Assembly (NCBI GenBank): GCA_905250885.1
Contig: CAJNOQ010000015.1
Coordinates: 1-64,000, forward strand
Direction of reading: 5' to 3'
From: Didymodactylos carnosus
Lineage: Eukaryota; Rotifera; Eurotatoria; Philodinida; Philodinidae
DNA length: 64,000 nt
The position numbers and the translations under genes were made by a program. Position 1 is the first letter of the stretch. Every line of letters begins with the position of its first letter. Under the pieces are notes generated by a model that had not been told where the DNA came from, did not search any database, and worked only from the letters and a program-made list of their open reading frames with translations. Below are positions 48,964 through 60,214 of the stretch, piece after piece.

Positions 48964-51027
48964 TCATGAGGATGGTTTGTTTTGATCATCTGAAGTTTGA
49001 TCACCAGAAGGATTATTATTATTAGAGCCGGCATTGTTAGCATTACCAGGTCTATTTTCCATATTTCGACGAATTGATTCAATTAAGTCTGGATTATTTG
49101 CCGACATTTCGCTAGCCATACGCTGACCACTAGATACACGAAAAAAATAGGCTTTTTTATTAGATAAAATAATCTAATCCATAATACATACGTTTGTAGT
49201 AATGTATCGAATCCGACGTCTCCGCCTTGTTGTGTACCGAGATTCGTTACCAAGTTGGCCATTCTAGAAAAGCATGTGTTAAAAACAATCAAAGAAAGAA
49301 AAAGATACGAACAAGCCTTGCACTTGTGGATTCTGAACAAATTGCATAGCCTAGATAAAAAGAAAGAGAAGAGAGGACTAAGGTTTAGTTTATTGAAAAA
49401 TGCTAACCATATTCATTAAGGAAGGATTATTGAATAATGACATCATATCAGGAGTACCTTGCCCACCACCTAAACCACCCATCATCTGCCCAAACATTGA
49501 TCCCATACCAGGTGGCATACCAGGAATTCCACCCTAAATAAGAATAAAGACAAAGAGTTTAACAAGAGTGATTGCGACTAAATCTTCGTAATTGCCCTGA
49601 TCAAAAATGAGATTATACTAATGAAAATATCTTACTCTTTTGAACGATTAGACAGCATAAATGCTGCCGACGGATGAATGGTATGGACATCAGTTGAAAA
49701 TAAAGATTAAAGCTTCAGTGAAGGAATAGAGAGAGTAACCATAAATAAATGAATTTAGAATTAAAAAGATGCAGTGTACAGTTTGTTCGAAAATACACAG
49801 GTAAATAGGATTAAAAATACTTTACAAACTACCTATAATGAATTATTTTACTTTTCAATCTTAATTTGCATAATCTCAAAGCATCTCATGTCGATTTCTC
49901 TTTTCTGAATTCGAAATTTTGTTCTACTTACTGCAGCACCAGCAGGTCCTGTATTATTTGCATGAGGTGCGCCCATTCGACCTTCACATAATCTAATTGA
50001 TTGTTTATAATTATCATTTGTTGGCTCCAATACTAATGCTTGTTTATATGCATCGTACGCCTCATGCACTTTATCCATAGATAAATAAATAACTCTGAAA
50101 ATACAAAGGAACCATTAGACATAAACAACAATAAAATAAAACAGAAAGTAACAGGATTGTACAAATTACTTTTTGAAAAGAACTAGACATAGGAAATAGT
50201 CTACTAATTAGGAATATCAAACAGAGTATAGCAAAGGGTAACAAATTCAAAGACAGAAAATAGGCTATGATATACGGCCAATATCCCTTTTATGAAACTA
50301 ATTTCTCTTACCCAAGGCGTCCGTACGCTTTACTATAATTTGGATCAATTGATATTGAGCGATGACAATCAGCTATAGCTTGATCATTATTTCCCAATTT
50401 ATTATGTGCTGCTGCTCTTAAAAGAGAATAAGAAGAAAAACAAAATATCGAACTGAAAATTTTCAATACTTGCGTCCTACCGATTACAATAATATATAGC
50501 ATTATTCCCGTCAATTTTAATCGCAGCATTGTAGGCATTCAATGCTTCTTTAAATTTGTCTTGTCTAACTAATTCATTTCCTTCAAAATAGAAACATGAA
50601 TAACACTTTTTTTCATTACATAAAAAAAGTTATATTTACCTTCATTTTTGAATTTGTCAGCTTGTTGACGCATATCGTCTGTTAATGGAATCGAAGAGAG
50701 TCCTTCATTTGTTTGAGATGACCCGGATGAAGTGAAGAATGTCGACGATGTTGGTACTGACATTAACGATAATAAATCCAACGATGGACCGTAAACTCTG
50801 TCACCTTCCGGATTATTTAACGTTACATCGTAGGCTGTTTCAAGGCATTGAGCAGCAACTAAAAAACAGACGTTATTACATTTACAGAAATCTGACGTAT
50901 GTCAAGAATTCGAACCTTCGATGCTTTCTCGTCTTTCGGCATTTGTTGTTTCAGTTCGAATTTCATGATCCAAAAACTTTAATATGGAATAAATCAATTG
51001 TTTTCGTTGCGATTGTTGCTCAGCCAT
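48964..51027 (-). CDS. SGTA: Small glutamine-rich TPR co-chaperone (SGT/SGTA)
   Basis: SGT passes tail-anchored and mislocalised hydrophobic proteins between BAG6/GET4-UBL4A and Hsp70/Hsp90 in the cytosol. Nine exons: 50916-51027, 50640-50858, 50481-50580, 50312-50416, 49932-50094, 49408-49533, 49313-49350, 49192-49263, 48964-49129, in phase, give 366 residues (human 313). The N-terminal dimerisation helix is [14 protein letters not shown] with [11 protein letters not shown]. Three TPRs follow: [40 protein letters not shown], and [20 protein letters not shown] with [12 protein letters not shown]. The C-terminus is methionine/glycine rich ([20 protein letters not shown]) with NPQVQGLMANLV and [13 protein letters not shown], the substrate-binding glutamine-rich end being short here. 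A 60-residue serine/threonine-rich linker before the TPRs accounts for the extra length. Two donors are weak (GTTCG). Confidence 0.93.
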
Positions 51028-51838
51028 CTGAAAATAAATGTTATTAAAACAAAACAATAAACAAACACAACAGACTGACAAAGTAGAGAAAATTCCAGTT
51101 TTGTCTTTAATCAAAACGTCTATAATCGAAAATAAAATCATATTTCGTAAAAGTTTGCTCGTTAAGATGCTTTCTTCTTTTTATTGAGATGGAAAGGTAG
51201 TCATCGTTCATTTTGACCAATGATATTTTATTAAATAGCAATTCAGTGTAGAGTTTCTCTAACTCGGGTAATGAAAACTTTCTAGTCAATCACACACTAT
51301 AAACTAGATGCAGTTGTGTTGGACTGCGCATAAGTTGTAATGTCGATAGTCTTTTTCGACAATTGACGAAAGTGTTAAATTGTTAATATAAACGACTCCT
51401 TTTTCAATGCGAATTCATAATTTAATGGCAGTTAACATTAAAATACAAAATCACGATGTCTAGTAATCGCAATGACTCATTTATAGTAACAATCACATCT
51501 ACATAGTTAAACTGTACCCGAATAACTCGTGACCAAATGGCGCCTGACAACACGCTGTTAATAAATATATGAATAATTTCTAAGTCCAAAGCACAAATTT
51601 CTTCCACTTTTGGATCCTCTGGCGCCCGATGCAGAGTGAATTTTGGAAAATAGAACGCTCAATGACTAATCTGATGTACCCGGAGAATCATTTTCTGTTT
51701 CTAGAAATTCTCTACGAGCTGAGCCGTAGTTCTCTACATCATTGCGTGCACATTTTGCAAAAACTGTGACTAAACAAAAATAAAGAAAGATAAAATCCTG
51801 ATCAATTGCATAATGTTTATCGACATAAAAATACTATA
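51028..51838. other. Intergenic upstream of SGT
   Basis: No gene or repeat recognised; it should include the SGT promoter. Confidence 0.4.
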
Positions 51839-52062
51839 TAATAGAGCAGCGTTTCCCAAATGGGGTTCCGTGAAGTGAAACCAAGGGTTCCGCCAGAAAA
51901 AAATAAGAAGATAAAAATTAATTTCACCACGTAAAAAAAATTACGTAGTCTTAAATAATTTTTGTCAAATATTATGTCAAATACATACTGGGGTTCCGCA
52001 AAGTTTTAAATTTTATGAAAGGGTTTCATGGCTAAAATAAATTGGGAAACGCTGTAATAGAG
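51839..52062. mobile_element. hAT MITE with perfect 8-bp TSD TAATAGAG
   Basis: The element is 51847-52054 (208 bp). Its ends CAGCGTTTCCCAA and TTGGGAAACGCTG are perfect inverted repeats that match the hAT terminal consensus. TAATAGAG repeats exactly on each side (51839-51846, 52055-52062). GGGGTTCCG occurs near both ends as a subterminal repeat. No ORF. Confidence 0.93.
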
Positions 52063-52914
52063 ATATAATACGAATGTATTATTATTTGATAAGATGTTGC
52101 GCTTGTCTTGAACAAGGCATTTCATGGCAAAAAATGTGACGTTAATTATTTATATAGATATCAGCAGAGAGAGCAGGCAATGTGGCGCTTCTATAGAATG
52201 ATCAAATATTACGCTATCGGTATTCTTAGAAGTGAGAATGCGCTTATACTGTAAAAGTACCAACAATGTGATCTCTTTCTTAAATTTTCCGACGTATGAC
52301 AGCTATGTGTTTAGTTGTTACGCTCATATTTAGGATTGGTAGAACATTCGCTGATTAATTTCAATCTTTTGTTTAACTGTTGTTCTAACTATTGTCATAC
52401 GAATTGTTTTAATCAAAAACGACAAGCCATCATGCTGATATATTTCAGGTTTTTTAAATAGATCAAAATTACATTACAGGTTCTTGCATAAATATGGCCT
52501 AATCTGCTTTAATTCAGTGGCGAGTCTGCTTCTTTTTCAACTAGGTACGTAAAGTCAAGTTTCTTCTATCGTACGATATTTTAAAGGTTTAGTAGGGTGA
52601 GATATACCTCTTCATTTAATGCACCTATTACACATTCAGCTAATCTCCCTGTCTATCCTCAAACGTTGGCGAACAGGCTTACTCTATACAGTTGTTGACT
52701 CATTTGCAACTGATAATGCATTTATTTTTAGATCTTTTGTTTAAAGTTGCGAAAAGTTAAGATATTTTTATATTTTAAGGCAACCGGTGTTGTACTACTG
52801 CGAAATTGTGTCTGACTTGTCGAATAAAATAAGTGAAATAGAATTGTTTTCGACTGTCTTAAAGAATTTCATTGATAACATACAGTCTCGAAACTACCCT
52901 ACAATGAAAATTTC
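52063..52914. other. Intergenic, no gene seen
   Basis: Nothing coding or repetitive was recognised. Confidence 0.35.
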
Positions 52915-53475
52915 AGTCCGGCACTGGTAAAAATCAGCATGACACTACCAGTGCATGGCATGCTATCGATCACTGGCACTATCTGGTATCGGTGTCCCGC
53001 AAGTACCACTTGGCACCCATGCCAGGCAGTGCCGATATATTTATGCCAAAAAAGTGCTGCATTGAAACTTATTTAGTCAGTTTTTTATTATAGTTGCATT
53101 TTCTTAATTTTGCATTAATTAAAAGTACGGCACTGACATGTACCAGTACTACACTGGCATGCCGTAACTGTGCGGCACTGCCTCAGCATTTCTCTTATGA
53201 GAAGGAAGAAATGACGTCAAAATGACATTCGAAATATTATAAGTGTACTTTGGTGTTTATATAGACGGACGTCGACAATACAAAACGGTGATTGGAAAAA
53301 AATTTGGCACTTTATCGACAGGGTCCGATAAAGTAAGAAAATTTCTTATGATATATCGGCACCGGTGGGCACCTCTGCCAGTGAAAGAGTATCAATCCGC
53401 ACAGGTGAGCACCAGTGGGAAACTTGAAAGTCTTTCTGGCACTGATACCACCGATGCCGAATAAGTGCCAGTAAA
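52915..53475. repeat. GGCACTG/CAGTGCC-rich repeat patch
   Basis: At least fifteen copies of GGCACTG, CAGTGCC or one-mismatch versions lie in both orientations in two clusters (52918-53040 and 53125-53475), separated by AT-rich sequence. GC content is higher than in the flanks. Clusters of short inverted words at both ends resemble subterminal transposase-binding repeats of a non-autonomous DNA element, but no defined TIR or target duplication was found. Confidence 0.5.
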
Positions 53476-53792
53476 AGTTTGTTTGCAGAGTAAATGTTTT
53501 GTACAAATTTTGTAATACGTGTCTTATGCTTCTTAGATATTTAGAAACTTTCTGTTTGTTTCTGTTTCACGCTTCAGTCCATCAAGGGAGCATCATTCAT
53601 TCATCAATAAAGTTTAAACAACGTGTGTATGTTTTACCGCGATAACGCAGCGTCTCTACTCTGTTAAGAAAACTTCGATTACTGATCGCCTTTAAAAACT
53701 AAAAGATCATCAAAAAAATTAGCTCACTAGTTAAAAAAATGTGCAAACAATAAACGCAAGATGAAGGAACAACAAATCCAATGTTGGGTTGA

Positions 53793-54465
53793 AATGAAAA
53801 GACTTTTTCTAAGAGAAAAGAAAATGTGAATTGTTTAAACACTATCAACAAAAGTAAAAAACAATAATTCTTCTTCCATCACTGTAGAATGAGTGAGGTA
53901 ACTTTTACTGCAGAAATAATACAAAATTAAACTATAATAGCTAGTAATTTCTTTCATCTCATTCAGCTAGCTCTATTCCGATTTGAATCTAAATAAAATA
54001 TTTCATTCATTACATCCATCCAAAATTTCAATGTTGAAGATATTCTTTATTTACATTGACGAAACAATGAATATTGATTTGTTTTGAAAATTCTTCTTAG
54101 GTTTTCCGTTAATACCTTCAAAAACCTTGAAATACATCTGTTTGAAAACCACATAACTAATACAATTCATAAGTACAATTCGTATGTTTTGTTATATTCG
54201 AAAATCAATTTCGATAACATTTAATACAAAATATATAGAGAAGAAAAAATAAATTATTTACTTGTTTGTATTTACTTGTACTTCATTCTCTACAATCGGT
54301 ACGACATGAAGTTTGACGACTTCCCCTTAGCGTATCTCAAAAATCTTATTGATACAGTGATGGAAGAAGAGTTATTGTTTTTTTGCTAGTAAAACATTTT
54401 TGTTGATAGTGTTTAAACAATTCATACTTTCTTTTCTCTTAGAAAAAGTCTTTTCATTTCACTCG
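53793..54465. repeat. Inverted repeat enclosing a copied gene tail
   Basis: 53793-53886 is mirrored at about 54355-54465. Shared blocks are GAAATGAAAAGACTTTTTCT, AAGAGAAAAGAAA, GAATTGTTTAAACACTATCA and CTTCTTCCATCACTGT. The roughly 470 bp between them include a 125-bp copy of the 3' end of the LRR gene. It could be a foldback element that captured host DNA. Confidence 0.65.
53889..54013 (-). pseudogene. Duplicate of the 3' end of the LRR membrane protein gene
   Basis: Colinear with 56990-57114 with about 85 percent identity by eye. On the minus strand it still reads NEIFYLDSNRNR, then diverges into a stop, and extends about 45 bp past the parental stop codon. Only the last dozen or so codons and part of the 3' UTR are copied. 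Confidence 0.75.
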
Positions 54466-57042
54466 CGAATTTACGCTCAAAAGTCCAGTTGATAAAGTAG
54501 TTCATTGTGCTAAAGCACCGTTCACATTCGAATTCATTCATCTAAAATTTAGTTCCTTGAACAATTTTCATAGCTTTTGTTACCTCAGTAATATATTACT
54601 AAAGATCGGCCTATTCACTATTGTCTCACAAGAGCATTGTCTGAGCTGTCGTCAATCGTGTCAATTTAGGCAATAATGTTGTAGCTTGACTTCTATATAT
54701 TTGTTCTAAAGTAATATTTCTGTGAGTGGAAAACAAATTATGATGGTAAAAAATAAGGAATAAAGTTAGACAAGTATTTCTTGTAAATGACAAATGTCTA
54801 TATATAAACACACACCGTCCTTGTTCTCTTTTATGACCAGCATTCGTCTAGAAAAAAAATTATATCAAGTTACTGAATTGCCGTTGTTTCAATGGAGAAA
54901 TTTTGCAAATAATTTTTAGTTAAATAATAAAGTATTTTTCAATAAAACCTTCGTTTCGTTTCACGTGAAATAGAGAAGACTCTGGGATTGTGATGATGAT
55001 TTCTCAAATAAATCATTTGTTTGATGATATTCGTAATCGAATATCGACAGACTTACAGGCTTCGTAAACATCCTGCTTTGTTCCTACTTTTTACTAAAAT
55101 CGTCCTACTTTCGGAATTTTATTCTACATTTCCTACTGTTTAAAGTTGTTTTCCTTCTTCGTCCCTTTTTATGTTACATAAAAAGATTTGGTTATTTTAG
55201 ATTTATTTCAAGTTTTCAGTTTATTAGTAGCATCTTGATATATGCCCTTCATGTATCTCTACTCTTTTGATATTTTAAGCTCTCTATGCTGCTTCCCTTG
55301 AAAACAAAAGTTATGTGATCTAATTTTTTAGACTCAAAAGATGCAGAATTTAATTCTCTGTAAAACTGTACATTTAGTTCCCACATTCCTCTATATAACA
55401 TTTAAAATATTAAAATCCTAATTTTCAAAATTTCAGTACTTATTAATCTATTCAAGCATATGGTATCGAGCAAAAAACGCGTTATGAATTAAAACAAAAC
55501 ACATCAATATATCCGCCAGAAAATTCTGGGTGTGAGATCATTTTCTCTTCTTCATTCAGAATTTGAAGAAAATATACTAGTAATATCGTAATTTTGACTT
55601 AATTAGCGTATGATTGAATTGTGAAGTACTAAAAAAATAAGAAAATTCACTGAAGTGGGTGCCATGTTTTGTGAGAAGAAACGCAAATTGATTTTCAAAA
55701 GTCTCTTTCTCTTTAAGACATTTTTGTTTTGTATATCATATGCGTCAGAAGAGTAGTTATAATTTCCTGCTGTTTATGTTTTTTTGTTTATCTTGCCGGT
55801 TGCGTTAGAATATTTAAAGCGTGCAAACTCTTTACCGAAGATTCTTAATTTACAGATCCACTGAAAATGAAAAAAAATATATTAAATATAGTAATTTCAT
55901 ACACTGGAGCAGTGGAGTGTGAAAACAAAATTTGCTTTCCACTTTTCAAAACGTTTTTTTTTTGCACATTTTGGACTTTTAGAGTTGGCAACCCTGTGAC
56001 AGATAGGAATTAAATAAAAGAGAACACATACGAATAGAACAAAAAAAAAGAAAATTAAAACTAATACGAGATAGGATAGAGTTAATTAAAAATATTTCAT
56101 TAATATTCTTTTCTTAAACTTAAGTACAGACTAAAGTCAACGTTTAGTTTGTTCCTGTCTTCTGTGGTCATTTTTACAGCATTGACAGCATACAACTCTC
56201 GAGATGTCACCATAGAAATAAGACAAACTTAAACCAAAACAAAACTTAAAATGGATTGTAGATATTTTTGATAAAATGCCAGGAACAAAGTTAACCTTTA
56301 ACTAAGAATTAGTCGACATTCAAGTTGAAGAACTACTTAAAAATACGGATGAAAGATCTGTTAAACGGCTTACGCAGCTTATTGGATCGTGTTTTCGTTC
56401 AGATTTCTCGTATACAAACAAATGGTATGGCAGTAGACTTCTGTACTTTCATTCACAGGATATAAGTCACATTTAGATATTCATATTGCATTAGTTGCGG
56501 GAAAAAAGTTTTAGAAAAATTTATTTGCGATGAAATCGTATGTTGTGATTAATGAATGCACTAGTCTTTCGCGTATCAATTTATAGATGAAAATTTTTAT
56601 CTTGTTTATTAATCAAATATCACTGACCAATCTTTCAAACAAAAATGATGTCAATCATATTTCACGATGGATAAATATCTGTTAACGAAGATCACAGTTT
56701 ACTTTGTAGGAAAAACAAGCGTTGATTTTGTTGATATCTTTCTGGAAATCGATGAAACTCAATTACTGTCTTAAATTTTTCTGTAATCTTTTTTCTTATG
56801 AAATACCGATTATTGAATGAACCATGTGAAGTCAATGAAAAACATTTAGTATAGCGTAGTAACAACATAAAATAATTTAAATACTATCATTATCGATGAA
56901 TGGTACGTATATAGAGTAAGAAGTTAAATTTCGTACAATTAATTGATTATCTGGCAGTAGGGTATTATTAAATGTTTATGAAAATTTAGAATAAGTAAGG
57001 TAACTTTTACTAAAGAAATAGTACAAAATCAAACTACAATAA
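54466..57042. other. Intergenic with one possible exon remnant
   Basis: Mostly AT-rich with no gene. A plus-strand open piece near 56312-56425 reads VDIQVEELLKNTDERSVKRL then TQLIGSCFRSDFSYTNK and ends at GTATGG; it looks protein-like but has no partner exons and no family that I recognise. The last part should be 3' UTR of the LRR gene. Confidence 0.35.
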
Positions 57043-58296
57043 CTAGCAATCTCCTTCATCTAATTCATTTCGATTTCGATTTGAATCTAAATAAAATATT
57101 TCATTCATTACTTGATTATATGATGGTAATGTATCGTCATAAATTGTTTGCGGTGGACAATAAATTAAATTTCGTTGATGATAATTATTATTTTGCCTTG
57201 TGTTCTCATTTGAAATTGTTCTTAAATGGAATTGTTGTTGTGTCAGATGTTTTCGTCTTAATATTGCTCGTGTTTTCCATGAATGAGACAATGTTTCACG
57301 ACATCGATGAGCCAAATAATGAATACATAAACCGATACATAATCCAATTAATATACCTGTTAAAAAGACGTACAATAATGAATAATGTGCATGTTCTTCT
57401 GATGTTGAATCTTCGACAACAATCATTGATGGCCGATGATTATCATGACAAACAATATCTTCACTTATTTTTCTTATATCTACTCCGTACATTGAATTTG
57501 GTGTTCGACATTGTCCACTGATACTTTTATCACCAAATAGATTTCTGTAATATCTTAAACTATACATAATATCGTTACAATTACAATGCCAATAGTTATT
57601 TGTTAAAACAAATTCACTTAGATATGGACAAGAGTCAATTGTTGTATTATAAATTTCTGATAAATATAACAGAGCATTATCATTCAAATAAAAGTTTTCC
57701 ATTACACATTTTGCTATCGCTTTTTTCCCTGTCACTATTGAATTAATAGAATTAAATGACAGATCAATAGTATGAAGAGATGAAAGAATATTCCATACGG
57801 TTTCAATATATTGTAAATGATTGTAAGATACATTCAAATATTCAAGAAAATGAAATCCATTAAATTGTTCGAATCGTAACGATGTTAAACGATTATGAGA
57901 AAGATCTAAATGTGTTAAATTTCTCGTTATCTGTAACCACCAAAAAGATGATAGATTTGTCAATGCATTCGATTGTAATGAGAGAATTTTTAAAAATGAC
58001 ATATCGAGAAATAAATTTTGTTTGGCTAATGTGTTTAATGAATATGCGTCTGATTCGATCCATTCAAATTCGGATATTGTTGTATAATTTGGATGAAGAT
58101 TAATTGATAAATTAGCTTGTTTTAATGCTACATGTTGACAACGAAGATGATTATTGTTTGTAAAATATTTACAGAGCATTTTGGATGATGATACTGTTGT
58201 TACATTTGTTACATCAATTTGACATACACAATATCTGTCGTTGAAGAATGTTATAAGGGTAAAATAAAGAGCGATAAAATTGTCTAAAAGAGGCAT
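57043..58296 (-). CDS. Leucine-rich-repeat single-pass membrane protein
   Basis: A single-exon gene of 417 codons. The N-terminus is a hydrophobic signal peptide (about 1-25). The ectodomain has about five LRRs: LKILSLQSNALTNLSSFWWL, LTHLDLSHNRLTSLRFEQFN, LEYLNVSYNHLQYIETVWNI, LHTIDLSFNSINSIVTG, then a cysteine-capped LRRCT (about 233-285) with NYWHCNCNDI and two more cysteines. One membrane helix follows at about 306-330 (LLYVFLTGILIGLCIGLCI). The cytosolic tail of about 85 residues has LPSYNQV, close to a PY/WW-binding motif, and an acidic end. The architecture fits adhesion or recognition receptors of the LRRN/AMIGO kind, but it lacks Ig or TIR domains and I cannot name an orthologue. Large antisense open frames here are shadows. 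Confidence 0.85.
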   Translation of the reverse strand: MPLLDNFIALYFTLITFFNDRYCVCQIDVTNVTTVSSSKMLCKYFTNNNHLRCQHVALKQANLSINLHPNYTTISEFEWIESDAYSLNTLAKQNLFLDMSFLKILSLQSNALTNLSSFWWLQITRNLTHLDLSHNRLTSLRFEQFNGFHFLEYLNVSYNHLQYIETVWNILSSLHTIDLSFNSINSIVTGKKAIAKCVMENFYLNDNALLYLSEIYNTTIDSCPYLSEFVLTNNYWHCNCNDIMYSLRYYRNLFGDKSISGQCRTPNSMYGVDIRKISEDIVCHDNHRPSMIVVEDSTSEEHAHYSLLYVFLTGILIGLCIGLCIHYLAHRCRETLSHSWKTRAILRRKHLTQQQFHLRTISNENTRQNNNYHQRNLIYCPPQTIYDDTLPSYNQVMNEIFYLDSNRNRNELDEGDC

Positions 58297-59515
58297 TTTC
58301 TCCTAATAGGAATTTGGTTTAGTGAAATCAATAGTACTAAAACAAAAGAAGATATATTAAGTAGCACGATACTTTTTAGCGAGTTCAGTCTATTAGCTAA
58401 ATTTCATTATGTTTTTTCTTCAGATACTTTTAGCTATCGTTCATGTAATATTTTTACAGGTCGGTACCGGTAGAAGAAATGAGACTGTTATCCAGACATT
58501 CTACTGCTTAGAATAAATCAGAAAAATTCTGACCCTCGCAGTATTTTAAAACTCAAAATATGTAAATGCAATGGTTTTCTGATTGCGCGGATTTAATCTG
58601 ACAGGTGACTCGGCATGGCAAAAGATTCAAGTTCAAATACTTTACCTTTCATATCAACATATCTAAAATGAAATACCAACACTTTGAACTTGAACGATTT
58701 GAACATTGTTTCTTTTGCCCACTGATAGATTAAAAGAGAAAAAAAAAAGGAAAGGAAAAACCTTCCACTTTAGGCTTCTCTTCTTTTTATTCAAATTTTC
58801 ATTGTTTCTCTTTCCAATGATAATTTATTTTTTTTCTATATTTTCAACAATTAAACTTTTCATTGTCTTATTTTACGCAATTTCTTTTTTTCATTCATAC
58901 AAAGGTCATTTAGGAGGAAAGGGAAAAGAGATACAAGATAAGAATTATTTAATCAACGAGATCGGAAGGGAGAGAGAGTGAGAGAGTGAGAGAGAGAGAG
59001 AGAGAGATGATGAGTATATTCACACAACAATAATTGAAAGTTTTATTTACATAACAGATTGATGTTAATACTTTTTTTGTTAAACTTGTGTAGGTTATGT
59101 AATGTAAACTGTTAGGTGTGGAGAAAAATAAAAAAAGAGAATATGTTCAATATTGAAATTTTGGATGGATGTAAAGATTGACAAGCATGTAAAACTGAGC
59201 GACTACAGAAGACTGACAAGTCCACTAAAAATGTCCACACTGATTTTTGCAGGATATCAAATTTTGCATACGATAAATAATAAGCTAGAAATATCATCTA
59301 ATATTGTAGTTTTCATAGAGTTAAAAAGGTGTCAGTGGAATGTTTATTCTATGACTCCTAGTTTCTGTTTATTCTATTTTATCCGCCAATTAATTTCTAA
59401 AATGTTCAAATTAATTTTAAAAAAAAATCCACAACTCTTTCTCTTCTGTTCAGTTACGTATAAATTGAAATGGTTTTGAGCATTTCACTAAAAATATTTT
59501 TCGATATGTGTCCAT
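58297..59515. other. Intergenic, no gene seen
   Basis: Upstream of the LRR gene. Contains a (GA)n tract and AT-rich DNA; no coding chain was found. Confidence 0.4.
58970..59007. repeat. (GA)n microsatellite
   Basis: About eighteen AG dinucleotides with two GTGA interruptions. Confidence 0.9.
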
Positions 59516-60214
59516 CACTATTATCGGACTCTCCATTAATTCTTACTCTTCATTCTCAAACAGCTGTTCATTCGTTTCGTACAATGATAGACAGTATTAG
59601 AAAGTTTATATTCGATATCGAGCCACCACTTTTGAAATCATTAAAAATACGTTCATTACAAAATCAAACAACAACCATTAATCCCATACCTCATCCACAA
59701 TTAGATTCAAAATTCTCCACTGTTTGAACTTTCCAGTTACTATCTCAACAACAATCGAGTTTTAATGCATTAATCGATCGTGAAAAAAAACTATTATATG
59801 TTGGATATAATAATGATAATAAAGGATCGTTCTTCTTCATATGGCTTCGAAATAATTGTAATTGCTCGTTGTGCATTAGCAATAATTTAAATTCAAAATT
59901 ATCGATCGCAATACGTAACGAAATTTTCAATGGGTACTGTGCCGATTCATGCTCAATTTGACCAATTTGGTTCACTAAAATTAAAATGAAATAATGTACA
60001 TGTATATCATGGCATAATTCTGAATTATTTAATACATGCTCATTGTTTAATTATAAACAACAACTAATCGCATTACGAATGTCAGCGGTATCATTGAAAG
60101 AACAATGGAAGTTGCAGACAATCATGTGAAATACAGTTCATCAACAATCGGAATCATGTGAATACGGTTATAGAGAATTATTTTAAACGAGCTATTGAAG
60201 AGGGTTTAGCCTCA

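Noticed and set aside
57081-58103. Plus-strand open frames of 73 and 146 codons
   Set aside because: Antisense shadows of the single-exon LRR gene; no motif of their own.
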